Assembly: GCA_907163375.1 (NCBI GenBank)
Contig: CAJQUW010007829.1
Location: 1-64,000 of the forward strand
DNA: 64,000 bases
DNA from: Prostheceraeus crozeri
Lineage: Eukaryota; Platyhelminthes; Polycladida; Euryleptidae
Direction of reading: 5' to 3'
Part shown: positions 60,001 to 64,000 of the stretch, one piece after another
Numbering within the stretch: position 1 is the stretch's first letter
Layout of the letters: each line of letters opens with the position of its first letter
Position numbers and translations under genes: made by a program
Notes under the pieces: generated by a model
Databases searched by the model: none
The model's input: the letters and a program-made list of their open reading frames with translations, nothing else
Told to the model about the DNA's origin: nothing

Positions 60001-62224
60001 ACAAACTTCAATTCAAGCCAATGATAGTTTGTTTCATTATGTCAATGAGTATATATTTTTAATCGTTATTGATCTTCCAAGTGTCTCTGGTTAAGCTCAG
60101 TATTACAGGATTTTCGATAACTCAGCAATTAGCCAAAGTAGCGTACATCATTCGGAATCTTTGGTAAGATTCCACAAAGATCTGCTTACTACCTGTTTAT
60201 CAACTAAACTGGATTCTGTGTTGGCGTTAAAGAAGTTAATTTGACTGGTCTTTTAATATCAAGTGCAATGAAGGAAAGTTTTGATATCAATCGGCACATA
60301 TGTTGGGTAGAAGAATTAACGAAATAATTTGGAGTCGGAGCCGTATGCGGAGAAGGAGCCTTTCAAACATATGAGTTTAAAAAGTTGATGGTAAGGTGAC
60401 AGCAAAGGGCAAATTCTTGGACGGTGAGACCATAGGCTAAAAGCGTGAAGGCGATTGGGTTTGTGAAGAATCGCACTCGATCCAACTTTGAAAAACAGTT
60501 TCTGTCAATTCTCTGGAGCACATACGAGTTTGAAACTCGATCAATTCTTCCTATTCCTGGTAAGTGCCCATAATTCAGCTCCGTACATCAATATTGAGAG
60601 GGTCAGTGAGTCAAATAACCGAAGCTTTAGCCATAGTGGAGTTGATCTCGACTTCCAAATGGTCCCTAACTTCCAAAATGCGTTCTATGAGATTCCTTTT
60701 CGCTGTTTGAAATCTTAATAGCAAGATGCTATTCTTGGGCTCAGGTACTTGAAATCCTCAACTACTTCCATATCGTAAAATAAAGTCAGGAGCGGGTCGG
60801 TTGGCTCACAGTTTATATGCATGAGCTTCGACTTGCCATAGTTGATGGCAAGTCCGACTGTGGCTGCGGTGGATTCAAGCATACTAAGATGTTCATCTGC
60901 TGCAGTTTCGGTTTGGTCAAGCAAGACGATGTCGTCTGCAAACTCTAAGTCTGGTGGGTTCACACTTGGTTCTTCAGCATAAGTATGGAGTCCATGGATG
61001 GAATGCATCTGTCTGAGAACAAAATCCAAAACAATAATGAACAAGGAAGGCGCTAGAGTTTCTCTCTGAAGAACATATGTGGTCACATTGAATGGATCGC
61101 TTAGTTGACCACTGACACGTACGCGGCTGCAGCTATTCTGATACATGAAAACGATATCATCCACCATCTTCGCTGGAACACCGCAATGCGCAAGATTTTC
61201 CACATGCGGTTTATGTATATTGAATCGAATGCTTTTGAAAGATCAATGAATGTGGCAACCATCTGTAGCTGGCGTTGATAGCACCCTTCGAAGATTTTCT
61301 TCAAGACATTTATCTGTTCAGTACAATTTCCTCCTTTTCTAAATTCGGCCTGAAAAGGGCGGAGAATTCGACGACCAGTGGATTTTATATTGCTTTACTG
61401 CAGATTCGTCGACTCAATCGTGCACAGTCGAGTGAATAGTACCAAACTTCCTAAAGATAGCCCTCACTTTTAAGTCGACCTCTCACATTCCAATCTCACT
61501 ATATCCAACTTTTAGCACTCCAGTACGTTCATCGCATCTGAGAATAGACGATACCTGAACTGCACATTCTCTCGTATATATTTAGAATTTCAAGCCAAAA
61601 TTTCTTTGATGTGACAGAGCATGGACTTCTCGTGGATATCTCTCTGCACAGATGATGACATGCACTATGTGGTATTTAAGCAAACGTTGATGCGATTGAA
61701 TATGATAACAAAGCTTTCACATTGGTTTATGTTCAAAATTGCGGATTTGTTTCTACGATTTTACATGCTTGAAAATTAAAATCTGATAATCGACCAAAAT
61801 CATCGTCACTGAATTGTGTGACTCAGTGAATGAAAACATCATAACAAGTATCATGTCAATCATCATAACATTTGGCCGATCATAACTAAATCGTATTCAC
61901 TTTCTAGTTCGTTGGGCCGTTGTGGTCAAACATTGCAGCTTACCTCTTTGAATCGTATCGTTTCTAGGTCTCGCTTCATAAATTGTGGAAAACTTTCCAC
62001 AGTAAAATTAATTTGTTATATAACTACACATCCATGCATCAGACGGACATCGGTTTTGGATTTAAAATACTTACAAGATGAAGAATTATAGGGCTACAAA
62101 AAAGAGCCAACCAAAGATATAGATGAACAGTGTTTGTAAAATGGCATTGTCGGGCATCATAATACCATCCACCAGTTAAAGAAGGAATAAACCCTTCTAA
62201 AACAATCTTGAAAATATGCTTCAT
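14631..62224 (-). CDS. PCNX: Pecanex-like multi-pass membrane protein, exons 1-14 (C-terminal half outside window)
   Basis: Fourteen exons join with matching phases to about 1259 residues: 62075-62224, 52561-52721, 52224-52303, 50889-51173, 34198-35039, 33673-33799, 33235-33345, 28783-29121, 28325-28714, 20416-20551, 20075-20335, 16586-16865, 15189-15389 and 14631-15044. The N-terminal LTGGWYYDARQCHF, the FGRLQLMALFDRN block, QYSLVKSVQPDSSSPTHGFNRI and GLLPQANTFCTYVLEHIDIHVFGG match pecanex proteins closely. Pecanex is a large endomembrane protein, in Drosophila needed in the Notch pathway at the ER. Visible parts are two N-terminal membrane segments, a long Ser/Thr/acidic cytosol-like region (residues about 110-1040), then several membrane helices. 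The Pecanex_C domain should follow beyond the left edge, across the intron holding the Polinton. Introns reach 15.8 kb and carry most of the mobile DNA listed here. The assignment is firm; which vertebrate paralogue it matches is not decidable. Confidence 0.92.
15189..15389 (-). CDS. PCNX: Pecanex exon 13 (membrane core begins)
   Basis: 67 residues: VKVHFGRLQLMALFDRN, then two membrane helices (MVLSVLLSIVIGLLGG; SIFALCFYMAAS), ending in QYSLVK. These match the pecanex core closely. Acceptor TTTCTGACAG, donor GTAAGT; phase 0-0. Confidence 0.93.
15390..16585. other. Pecanex intron, G+C-richer patches
   Basis: Two patches (about 15730-15970 and 16110-16330) are richer in G+C than the rest, but show neither an exon with usable splice phases nor a known repeat. 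They may be old transposon remnants. Confidence 0.35.
16586..16865 (-). CDS. PCNX: Pecanex exon 12
   Basis: 93 residues: SEDFLRPVELGVLERDDV, VHQYLANAST, and GLYKMQLMPGIRKN leading into the KVHFGRLQL block of the next exon. Acceptor CTATTTTTCAG, donor GTAAGT; phase 2 in, 0 out. Confidence 0.85.
17100..17880 (+). mobile_element. Very degenerate retroelement-like relic
   Basis: A G+C-richer block in an AT-rich intron. Short plus-strand pieces (SLTESTASVWLQKVPS; LGHNIAANEMSVLVRW; LTAYLPANHCSVHDA) echo the region after the reverse transcriptase in many invertebrate non-LTR-type elements (pattern W...LP....G..L........LGL). The frame is destroyed by many stops. Weak evidence; could be coincidence. 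Confidence 0.3.
18249..19366. mobile_element. 1.1-kb TIR element, unclassified DNA transposon
   Basis: The ends are inverted copies of ACAGGGTGTCTAACA, flanked on both sides by ATAC (18245-18248 and 19367-19370), a 4-bp target duplication. Just inside both ends lie repeated AGTAGTR motifs, denser on the right, as in transposase-binding subterminal repeats. Minus-strand frames inside (18535-18783, 18837-19226) have splice-like borders but no recognised domain. Probably non-autonomous. Confidence 0.65.
19898..19969 (+). tRNA. tRNA-like gene, anticodon loop reads AAT (Ile?)
   Basis: A 72-base cloverleaf: acceptor GCGGTTG/CAGCCGC (one G-U), D stem GCTC/GAGC, anticodon stem CAAGT/ACCTG with one A-C mismatch, loop CTAATTA, short four-base variable region, T stem GTAGG/CCTGT closing TTCGAAT. 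Box B (GGTTCGAATCC) is perfect. A T4 run at 19974-19977 can end pol III transcription. Overall sequence is closer to a Lys-type body, and the base after the anticodon is T rather than a purine. It may be a mutated copy or SINE progenitor, not a working tRNA. Confidence 0.6.
20075..20335 (-). CDS. PCNX: Pecanex exon 11
   Basis: 87 residues: basic TRRAPTPTPVRRSSVHS followed by acidic RIVRVLDCCDDDSDESV. Acceptor TTGCTTTTCAAG, donor GTAAGT; phase 2 on both sides. It closes the disordered region. Confidence 0.8.
20416..20551 (-). CDS. PCNX: Pecanex exon 10
   Basis: Codes ELMVYMFGDHLGTAMSW, TDYIMRYPDLAG and NVARPHHLE, continuing the VHYFQDENG end of exon 9 in phase 1. Acceptor TTTCATAG, donor GTAAGT, phase 2 out. 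Confidence 0.85.
20552..21776. other. Pecanex intron 9, AT-rich with CAATTGAT-type motifs
   Basis: No exon. From about 20870 to 21770 motifs such as CAATTGATTTTAATTGAT recur in both orientations and abut the broken left side of the Harbinger copy, so an AT-rich MITE may have replaced its left end. Confidence 0.35.
21777..22555 (+). pseudogene. HARBI1-type transposase, left-truncated
   Basis: About 258 residues of a DDE_Tnp_4 transposase. The catalytic residues are present: VVGAIDGTQIRI (Asp), ILVGDSGYPCKSW (Asp) and CLIERTFGRWKRKF (Glu). The N-terminal helix-turn-helix part VDKATVSRAIRDV is present, but the first 60 or so residues seen in the 54-kb copy are lost. The last residues (LFRRNFLQQHF) are intact. 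Confidence 0.9.
23224..23963 (-). pseudogene. Harbinger Myb/SANT-like protein, copy 1
   Basis: The accessory DNA-binding protein of Harbinger elements. MTEKQDRKRSPVWTI opens a Myb/trihelix domain with SAAWDDLLADFLATAPD, followed by a coiled C-terminal part (SVKKDGKDEQMALI, RKLIREQRYM). A one-base loss relative to the second copy near 23880 breaks the frame after LVESYEKY. Convergent with the transposase, as usual in this superfamily. Confidence 0.7.
24333..25457. other. Pecanex intron 9, no feature seen
   Basis: AT-rich. A hydrophobic minus-strand frame at 24622-24876 has no splice context in pecanex phase. Nothing else recognised. Confidence 0.45.
25458..26936. mobile_element. hAT-like TIR element carrying a nested TIR element
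   Basis: Left end CAGCGATGCAAATTCG..., then ATTTTAATCGAGGTCGAGGTCG. Right end, inverted, reads CAGAGGTGCAACCTCG..., then the same TTTTAATCGAGGTCGAGGTCG block. The CAG...CTG ends with GGTGCAA are hAT-like. No target duplication could be matched. A second element with its own TIRs lies inside (25963-26710). No transposase gene. Confidence 0.55.
25963..26710. mobile_element. Nested element with ~90-bp terminal inverted repeats
   Basis: The left arm (TGAATGATTGCAACAAATAC ... CACCAGGACGAGCTTCTGCATGG ... GAGACCGA) is mirrored at 26622-26710 with a few changes. The interior has no clear gene. Its left end is shared with sequence at 30808-30900, so it belongs to a repeat family. The segment 26090-26180 is distantly similar to the candidate cassette exon at 31354-31473. 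Confidence 0.65.
26937..27933. other. Pecanex intron 9, no feature seen
   Basis: AT-rich, no exon or repeat that I can define. Confidence 0.45.
27934..28255 (+). repeat. tRNA-derived SINE
   Basis: Head with pol III box A (TGGCCGTGTGGTA, 27941-27953) and box B (GGGTTCAAGCC, 27980-27990), then an unrelated body and a tail of A-rich repeats (AAATTAAAGTTAAAG) ending near 28255. It lies just left of pecanex exon 9, in opposite orientation to the gene. Confidence 0.75.
28325..28714 (-). CDS. PCNX: Pecanex exon 9
   Basis: 130 residues with paired cysteines (DPCQCPPCPHTSD; TPACTCSHQEVTPCVAC) that could bind metal, a basic stretch (RGAPTGRRRSHTRRHG) and VHYFQDENG at the end. The Y.DE.GN phrase is typical of pecanex. 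Acceptor TCCTGTTGCAG, donor GTAATC; phase 1-1. Confidence 0.85.
28783..29121 (-). CDS. PCNX: Pecanex exon 8
   Basis: 113 residues: SLERLASELPSSLIRALED, SLLNRVIREAL, then Ser/Thr/Glu-rich sequence. Acceptor CTTCGTTTCAG, donor GTGAGC; phase 1 on both sides. Confidence 0.85.
29122..30039. other. Pecanex intron 7, no clear feature
   Basis: AT-rich; the part near 29210-29450 is rich in GAAAATTC/TTTTC words but forms no clean repeat. No exon. Confidence 0.4.
30040..30798. repeat. 760-bp near-perfect palindrome (arms ~370 bp)
   Basis: The left arm starts AGCTACTGATGATTTCTTCC and the right arm ends GGAAGAAAAAGTCAGTAGCT; the arms mirror each other base by base with few changes down to a loop of about 28 bases near 30419. 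AGGTCGCAGAC and TTTAGGAAGAAAA words near its ends recur near 48626 and 46659, so it is a foldback-type interspersed repeat. High arm identity implies recent origin or gene conversion. Confidence 0.85.
30808..31025 (+). repeat. Repeat-family fragment related to the 26-kb TIR element and to the candidate cassette exon
   Basis: Starts like the left arm of the 26-kb element (TAGTCCGGCAGCCAGAACGAG, TTTCTGCAGGGAACGAG). It continues into a stretch (about 30905-31025) clearly homologous, in inverted orientation, to 31330-31460, including the AGCTTTTCGT end. In plus translation it reads SPTWILFLSNRIKGKH, against TWFLFLSDRIKGKH on the other strand. Confidence 0.6.
31354..31473 (-). CDS. Candidate pecanex cassette exon, repeat-related
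   Basis: A 120-base open stretch after an acceptor (GTAGCATTTGCAG), phase 1-1, so including or skipping it keeps the pecanex frame. It codes RFFALLLRICTLPSS and TWFLFLSDRIKGKH. The donor GTTAAA is weak. Related sequence lies in inverted orientation at about 30900-31020, and more distantly at 26090-26180 inside a TIR element. It may therefore be an exonised repeat or not an exon at all. Confidence 0.3.
31474..32038. other. Pecanex intron 7, no further feature
   Basis: AT-rich. A minus-strand open stretch (31480-31721) precedes the candidate cassette exon but lacks coding character. Confidence 0.4.
32049..32430 (-). pseudogene. Possible processed pseudogene of an unidentified gene
   Basis: A G+C-richer block read on the minus strand, ending in a stop and then an A-rich tail (AAATAAAAAAAATAAATAAA). 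The last open part codes NFSQLVDYKLHKTGAD and ERELGRVEGPIQFVKLAK. Upstream the frame is broken by several stops. The poly(A)-like tail suggests a retrocopy; I do not recognise the parent gene. Confidence 0.4.
32431..33234. other. Pecanex intron 7 remainder, no feature seen
   Basis: No exon with compatible phase and no defined repeat. Confidence 0.4.
33235..33345 (-). CDS. PCNX: Pecanex exon 7
   Basis: Codes ATSLSSGEIKEASL, an Ala run and SDSEDQIALSAGLDE. Acceptor GTTTTGTAG, donor GTGAGT; phase 1 on both sides. It can join either exon 8 at 29121 or the candidate cassette at 31473 without a frame change. Confidence 0.8.
33673..33799 (-). CDS. PCNX: Pecanex exon 6
   Basis: Codes DCEEGELGPEPPVESES and VTSSERSLIS. 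Acceptor TATTTCTGCAG, donor GTAAGT; phase 0 in, 1 out. Its phase and acidic composition fit its neighbours. Confidence 0.8.
34198..35039 (-). CDS. PCNX: Pecanex exon 5 (large Ser/Thr/Arg-rich exon)
   Basis: 842 bases coding about 281 residues with clusters of Arg-Ser (SRSRSSSQRNRRPASVRS) and Thr/Glu-rich repeats (PTVESNEMA, PTVETNETA). This is typical of the long disordered part of pecanex. Acceptor TATTTTTCAG, donor GTAAAT; phase 1 in, phase 0 out. Likely heavily phosphorylated (inference). Confidence 0.85.
35040..38065. other. Large pecanex intron 4, left part without features
   Basis: Three kilobases of AT-rich sequence without exon-like frames. A short word (AGACGCTGAAAATTYGCACGC) near 36360 recurs near 45530, indicating remnants of one repeat family. 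Confidence 0.45.
38074..39759. mobile_element. Non-autonomous hAT element with perfect 8-bp target duplication
   Basis: Ends CAGTGGCGACGCCAGCCG and, inverted, CAGGGGCGACGGCAGGGGCG, flanked on both sides by ACTCAAAT (38066-38073 and 39760-39767). CAG ends and an 8-bp duplication are hAT hallmarks. Beyond the TIR both ends carry GGCAGGGCC repeats, likely transposase-binding subterminal motifs. The 1.7-kb interior has no transposase frame, so it depended on another copy. Confidence 0.88.
39768..40755. other. Pecanex intron 4, no feature seen
   Basis: AT-rich, no exon or repeat defined. Confidence 0.4.
40756..41130 (-). mobile_element. LINE 3' coding relic
   Basis: Minus-strand translation gives GHVRRRSEAE, VKMVTKIEVAIKSV and RRQRETWRDLVDEDVRSIG. 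This matches the tail after the reverse transcriptase of many LINEs (WFGHV.R......R.....GRP...W.D....DL...G). Stops interrupt it and no RT core is nearby, so only the end survives. Confidence 0.55.
41207..41463. repeat. 257-bp hairpin with hammerhead-like cores in both arms
   Basis: Near-perfect inverted repeat, arms about 122 bp, centre near 41335. Each arm carries TGAAGAARGGTCTGRACCCGAARCG-type sequence (41342-41372 plus; 41299-41330 minus). This resembles the core of hammerhead ribozymes in Penelope-like elements: a CUGANGA box, a stem II hairpin, then GAAAC. The first C of the box is replaced by G here, so it is probably a decayed copy. Confidence 0.6.
41464..42320. other. Pecanex intron 4, no feature seen
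   Basis: AT-rich, nothing recognised up to the mariner-like element. Confidence 0.4.
42321..44079 (+). mobile_element. Tc1/mariner element, DD41D type, apparently intact
   Basis: 1759 bp. TIRs of about 107 bp start CAGGGTGAGTAAAAAAAACG; I see only about two differences between the arms. A complete transposase ORF lies between. An 83-bp direct duplication (42401-42566) follows the left TIR. An exact TA duplication could not be aligned at the CAGGG ends. High arm identity and an unbroken ORF suggest a young, possibly still competent copy. Confidence 0.92.
42707..43738 (+). CDS. Tc1/mariner transposase (DD41D)
   Basis: 343 residues, complete, starting at the ATG of MERKAKVVAWV. The N-terminal helix-turn-helix region (residues about 5-65) ends in INKRREGSGRPVT, as in arthropod-type transposases. 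Catalytic motifs: IIFSDEAVL (first Asp), YQQDGAPPHF (second Asp), PPRSPDLTVCDFFLWG (third). By my count the second Asp is followed by 36 residues to the Asp of SPD and by 41 to that of VCDFF, which fits the DD41D (rosa/VISITOR) group. It cuts and pastes the element at its TIRs. Confidence 0.93.
   Translation: MERKAKVVAWVITYENTREARRRYAKEYDEEAPPESTIRRWVSRFLEYGDINKRREGSGRPVTASGDDSFQEINQRLEDKPTASTRQIDTETGNSQSSVVRCLHKNGLHPFKATKVQALSKDDCERRLEFCQWLRRNQESDSDFYKNIIFSDEAVLHVNGIVNLHNLHFWATENPHMQIEKLQDRHSVTVWCMVGPSGVLAYDISSETMNSDRYCTVLCEKVIPYFRRRSNRNKLYQQDGAPPHFSLTARSLLDEHLPNRWIGRQGAVRWPPRSPDLTVCDFFLWGALRDKVYKQAPRTVEQLRTRIEDELGTFNPTMFQSSYESFVERCNECIQLDGGQVEG
44080..47970. other. Pecanex intron 4, featureless AT-rich stretch
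   Basis: Nearly 4 kb with no exon-like frame. Only short shared words (near 45530 and 46659) link it to repeats elsewhere in the window. Confidence 0.45.
47971..48445. repeat. TIR/foldback element, arms ~110 bp
   Basis: The left arm (TTATAAATAAAAAGCACCAC ... TTTCGTCCAATCT ... TTTGGACAGAAACAAATC) is mirrored at 48335-48445 with moderate divergence; about 250 bases lie between. A partial relative (CTCAACAGGTGCTT.CTTTGGACA) occurs near 25890. No coding capacity: a MITE. Confidence 0.6.
48446..50888. other. Pecanex intron 4, right part, no feature
   Basis: Contains a few open stretches on the plus strand (48706-48987, 50036-50446) without splice context, domain or coding bias that I can see. 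Confidence 0.4.
50889..51173 (-). CDS. PCNX: Pecanex exon 4
   Basis: About 95 residues of Ser/Ala/Thr-rich sequence (STDPSSTQPPVFSPSEHEY, LLKRSQSARAST). Phase 1 on both sides. The acceptor is the TTAG at 51174-51176; the CAG 13 bases upstream would bring a stop codon into frame and is therefore rejected. Donor GTAATG. Confidence 0.8.
51174..52223. other. Pecanex intron 3, no feature seen
   Basis: About 1 kb of AT-rich sequence with no defined repeat or exon. Confidence 0.4.
52224..52303 (-). CDS. PCNX: Pecanex exon 3
   Basis: 80 bases coding SPEADPEAARAEESPEYQEPEV and similar, very acidic. Acceptor GTATTCCAG, donor GTAAAT; phase 2 in, phase 1 out. No domain; it belongs to the long disordered region. 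Confidence 0.8.
52561..52721 (-). CDS. PCNX: Pecanex exon 2
   Basis: The acceptor TTTTATTTTCAG is followed by the second membrane segment (YSLAVGAVFIVIKLI) and NLRMHHLYDINKA, matching pecanex AAVFIVLKMVNYRLH. The exon then turns acidic. Donor GTGAGT; phase 0 in, phase 2 out. Confidence 0.9.
53099..53263. repeat. 165-bp near-perfect hairpin
   Basis: Arms of about 78 bp (AAACTTGTATTGCCATTTAA ... GAGGCCTAAAAAATCCGG) around a short A-rich loop near 53181. Only a few mismatches. No coding content; likely a small foldback MITE. Confidence 0.8.
53914..54849 (+). pseudogene. HARBI1-type transposase with first catalytic Asp changed to Gly
   Basis: About 311 residues, from DLDDLEFYQRFKLKKGTFW to LFRRNFLQQHF. 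The second Asp (ILVGDSGYP) and the Glu (IERTFGRW) are present. The first catalytic Asp is Gly here (VVGAIGGTQIRI), while the truncated copy keeps AIDGTQ. The N-terminal start MSLPVVLPILNTEVA (from 53871) lies in another frame, so a shift occurs near 53910 unless a small intron is used. Such an enzyme should be inactive. Confidence 0.85.
55463..56263 (-). pseudogene. Harbinger Myb/SANT-like protein, copy 2
   Basis: The N-terminal domain is whole here (MTEKQDRKRSPVWTIKDT to KISNLKDEVRKHGKSIRYHK), but one base is missing near 55975 relative to the other copy, shifting the frame after IGGG. The C-terminal part (SVKKDGKDEQMALI) follows downstream. The protein partners the transposase and binds TIRs in active Harbinger elements. 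Confidence 0.7.
56636..57873. other. Pecanex intron 1, no feature seen
   Basis: AT-rich, no exon and no defined repeat. Confidence 0.4.
57880..58545 (-). mobile_element. Penelope-like element relic with GIY-YIG endonuclease
   Basis: The upstream part reads RYFDYEFPCSGYPKYLIDIL, typical of the end of the reverse transcriptase and linker. Downstream, IYQFTCTCKSTCIGRNERRL, then GDRIREHVSKWI and GKHVTQHLQ, is the GIY-YIG domain in its Penelope-like form (YxFTC..C...YIGRT.RRL..RI.EH). Only the 3' part is present and it is worn. Strand is the same as pecanex. Confidence 0.7.
58651..60049 (-). mobile_element. Tc1-like element with TIRs and TA duplication
   Basis: 1399 bp, the usual Tc1 size. The ends are CTCATTGACA inverted, flanked by TA (58649-58650 and 60050-60051). 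Inside both ends GAAAC repeats follow. It carries a Tc1 transposase gene on the minus strand. A C12-type run near 58816-58827 lies in its 3' part. Confidence 0.85.
58790..59818 (-). pseudogene. Tc1 transposase (DD34E), frame-broken
   Basis: Starts MAHGQFTRSMAIGMI with a paired-like helix-turn-helix (ASVAEELQLSRVVVWRW) and the GSGRPRK hook. Catalytic motifs: VLWTDESRF (Asp), FQDDNARPH (Asp), SPDLSPIEQVWNEL (Glu), with 34 residues between the last two. The N-terminal, middle and C-terminal parts lie in different frames: one shift between 59510 and 59545 and another near 58975, where a TGA follows NELWR. Confidence 0.88.
60330..61400 (-). mobile_element. LINE fragment with reverse transcriptase C-terminal half
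   Basis: Minus-strand pieces: TFIDLSKAFDSI (RT motif with the first Asp), LEFADDIVLLDQTETAADEHL (the FADD catalytic box), GLAINYGKSKLMHI, then near 60560 TLSILMYGAELW, the thumb/C-terminal phrase S.L.YG.E.W. Several stops and shifts interrupt it. The 5' half with the endonuclease is absent, as in typical 5'-truncated copies. Confidence 0.8.
61401..62074. other. Pecanex intron 1 next to exon 1, no feature
   Basis: AT-rich, nothing defined. Confidence 0.4.
62075..62224 (-). CDS. PCNX: Pecanex exon 1 (start codon)
   Basis: 50 residues starting MKHIFKIVLEGF. The Met was chosen because pecanex proteins start 15-20 residues before GGWYYD, which is here at residues 18-23. The first membrane segment (HLYLWLALFCSPIILHL) closes the exon. 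The donor GTAAGT follows in phase 0. Confidence 0.9.
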
Positions 62225-63740
62225 CCCTAGGCCATCATCAGTTACTTCAGAGGAAAAATTTTGTGTCCGACAGCTGGTTTCATGCAAACATTACAATCAG
62301 AAAATAAAGTATATGCTGATATATTTTGCGCTATTAAAACTAATGTGACAGTCTCTCCCATAGGGTGCTTCATATTAAGCTCTCTTTTGTGACAACAGGT
62401 CTGATTCTTGATCAATGCAATACATATCTTAATTGTTTAAATCATGGGTGAAACCTAGTCTTTGGCTGAATCAGCTTGGCAAGGTAATTTGGGATAATGT
62501 CAATTGTATCAGTGATATGCCCAAAATTGATTTCTATGTCAGTGTCTCATCAATTCATTGGAAATTTGGTCGGTACTCATTAGATTACACGTGCCTACAA
62601 ATGTGTTTTTGTAGCTTCCTTCACTGGCTTTCATGCATGTGTGTGTTCAATAATAACTGAATACAGGAAAACCATTGAGAAACCCAATTTTGCCACACAA
62701 TGGCATTCATTATTATTTATGCAGCATTCACACATGAATGCGACTTTCCCATTGTGCAAGTCAAGATGATAATGAACAAATTATTGATGATTATTTCAGC
62801 CATTTCAGCCATTTCAGCTATTTCTGACATTCAGAGTACTGAAACAACCAATAACACCGGCTTTACAACTGAAGTTGTTAGGTTGTGTAAGCTTGTTGTC
62901 GCAATGGTTTCAAGAGATTTTAAAGAGACATTGTAGCGGCGATCCTTCTCGAGCAAAATATTGTATTTGCAAAATACAATGACAGGTTGCTAGAATTTTG
63001 TGAGTGTAAACCAGACGTGACAACATAGATAATAACATAATAATAATATGATAATGATGAAATATTTTGGATGTTTTGTTTGAAAAAAGGTCAAAATCAG
63101 TTGTTTCTTTCGATGAATAGCGTGGTCTTTAGCCGAAAAAAACATTTGGCTTATTAAAGCGAAACGATATTGCATTTACCACTTAACCAGACAAAGGTCT
63201 GGTCTGCATTGAAGCTTCCTGTTGTTCTGATTGCTCACGGTTGTGTTATGCACAACCGCTGGTCATGGTGCATGTTGGCCCTGCTTTTTTGTTGTTCTGA
63301 CGATGACCAAATCACTAAAATATAGATGTACAATAAGATTGTAGATACTATAAAGCTTTTCTATGTTGCACCGTTGGTAAATTTTTGAAATTGCAGATCA
63401 AATATTTTTTTCCTAGTAACACTTGCTGCTGGATTTTTTTCCTCGTGCAGGTCCAAATGCTTAACTGATGATTTGTCATATTTGCAACGGAATACTTTCG
63501 ATCATAGTATTATATGCGTCGACAGTAGATGGATCATTTTTTTTAGATGTCCAGACATTTTGCGTCGTTCAACAGACCTTTCTTTTTACCCTCCTTTTTA
63601 GGATAGCGTCAAGTGAGTACTGACTTCAAGTTAATTTGTGAATGAAGATCAGCTTTGCAGTGTTCATCGTGGCCTCGATTCATTCGCAGGTTTTGAACAT
63701 GCATTGCACAGAAAGTCTTAAAGCAACTTTATTTCTTTAG
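62225..63740. other. Upstream region of pecanex, presumed promoter/5' UTR
   Basis: Lies between the pecanex start codon (minus) and a candidate plus-strand exon. A short tandem repeat of CCATTTCAG lies near 62800-62820, and a small hairpin (CGGTTGTG/CACAACCG) at 63239-63259. I cannot fix a transcription start. A splice-like acceptor (CCTCTGAAG) just above the pecanex ATG hints at an upstream noncoding exon. Confidence 0.35.
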
Positions 63741-63870
63741 GGTGACTCGTCAAATCATTCGTTTATTCACAAATACTGCTGCTCAGCATCTCATCGATGA
63801 AATTGAGAAGCTCTTCAAAATGGCCTCTGACACCCGCAATCAACAGCGGCTAGGAATTGGAAAAATAGGA
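63741..63870 (+). CDS. Candidate exon of an unidentified divergent neighbour gene
   Basis: 130 bases between a good acceptor (ACTTTATTTCTTTAG) and a donor (GTAAGA), open in the frame giving VTRQIIRLFTNTAAQH, LIDEIEKLFKMAS and DTRNQQRLGIGKIG. Balanced composition and a helical, charged protein argue for real coding. Phase 2 in, 0 out, so earlier exons must exist. I do not recognise the family. Confidence 0.5.
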
Positions 63871-64000
63871 GTAAGAACAACAGAAAAATGATTCTACAAT
63901 CATTTCAAGATAAATAACAAAGTTCAACATTGGTGAAACTGAGAAGAGACTGATCGCAACACATTTGAAATTATTCAGAAAAAGACAATGCAAAGAGACG

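Overview
The window is AT-rich nuclear DNA from an invertebrate animal. GT-AG introns of up to about 16 kb, tRNA-derived SINEs and the mix of Polinton, Harbinger, hAT, Tc1/mariner, LINE and Penelope-like copies all point to a metazoan. The repeated octamer TAGGCCTA may help place the host, but I cannot name the species.

The backbone of the window is one host gene on the minus strand: a pecanex orthologue with its start codon near 62224. I could place fourteen exons (14631-62224) whose splice phases all agree. They encode about 1259 residues: the N-terminal GGWYYD block with two membrane segments, a long Ser/Thr/acidic region, and the start of the multi-membrane core. The remaining half, including the Pecanex_C domain, is not in the window and should lie beyond the left edge. 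The introns act as a store of mobile DNA.

Layout from left to right. From 1 to about 13431 there is a Polinton/adintovirus-type element, seen from within one end and treated here as a fossil. It holds two paralogous WEVGV-type proteins, protease, major capsid protein, a basic core protein, a chromodomain integrase, a packaging ATPase, a pVI-like protein, RING-like proteins, an exonuclease-like protein and a spliced gene. Its structural genes are on the minus strand. A separate plus-strand cluster (2834-4081) encodes two PC4-like paralogues and a clear two-repeat TBP-like protein. Many of its genes share an ATGCAAA motif just upstream of the start. A repeat array with five G9-G10 runs (11870-13430) closes the element. 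At 14.2-20.6 kb are pecanex exons 10-14, SINE relics, a TIR element and a tRNA-like gene. At 20.6-28.3 kb is one large intron with a left-truncated Harbinger element, nested TIR elements and a SINE. At 28.3-35.0 kb are exons 5-9, a 760-bp palindrome and a repeat-related candidate cassette exon. At 35-51 kb is a 15.8-kb intron with a hAT element bearing a perfect 8-bp target duplication, a LINE relic, a hammerhead-like hairpin and an apparently intact DD41D mariner-like element. At 51-62 kb are exons 1-4, a full-length Harbinger copy, a Penelope-like GIY-YIG relic, a Tc1 element and a LINE fragment. At 63741-63870 there is a candidate plus-strand exon of an unidentified neighbour, divergent from pecanex.

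The most unusual item is the transcription-like module of the Polinton: TBP-like plus PC4-like genes together with a shared promoter-like motif. It suggests, as an inference, that the element carried part of its own initiation machinery.
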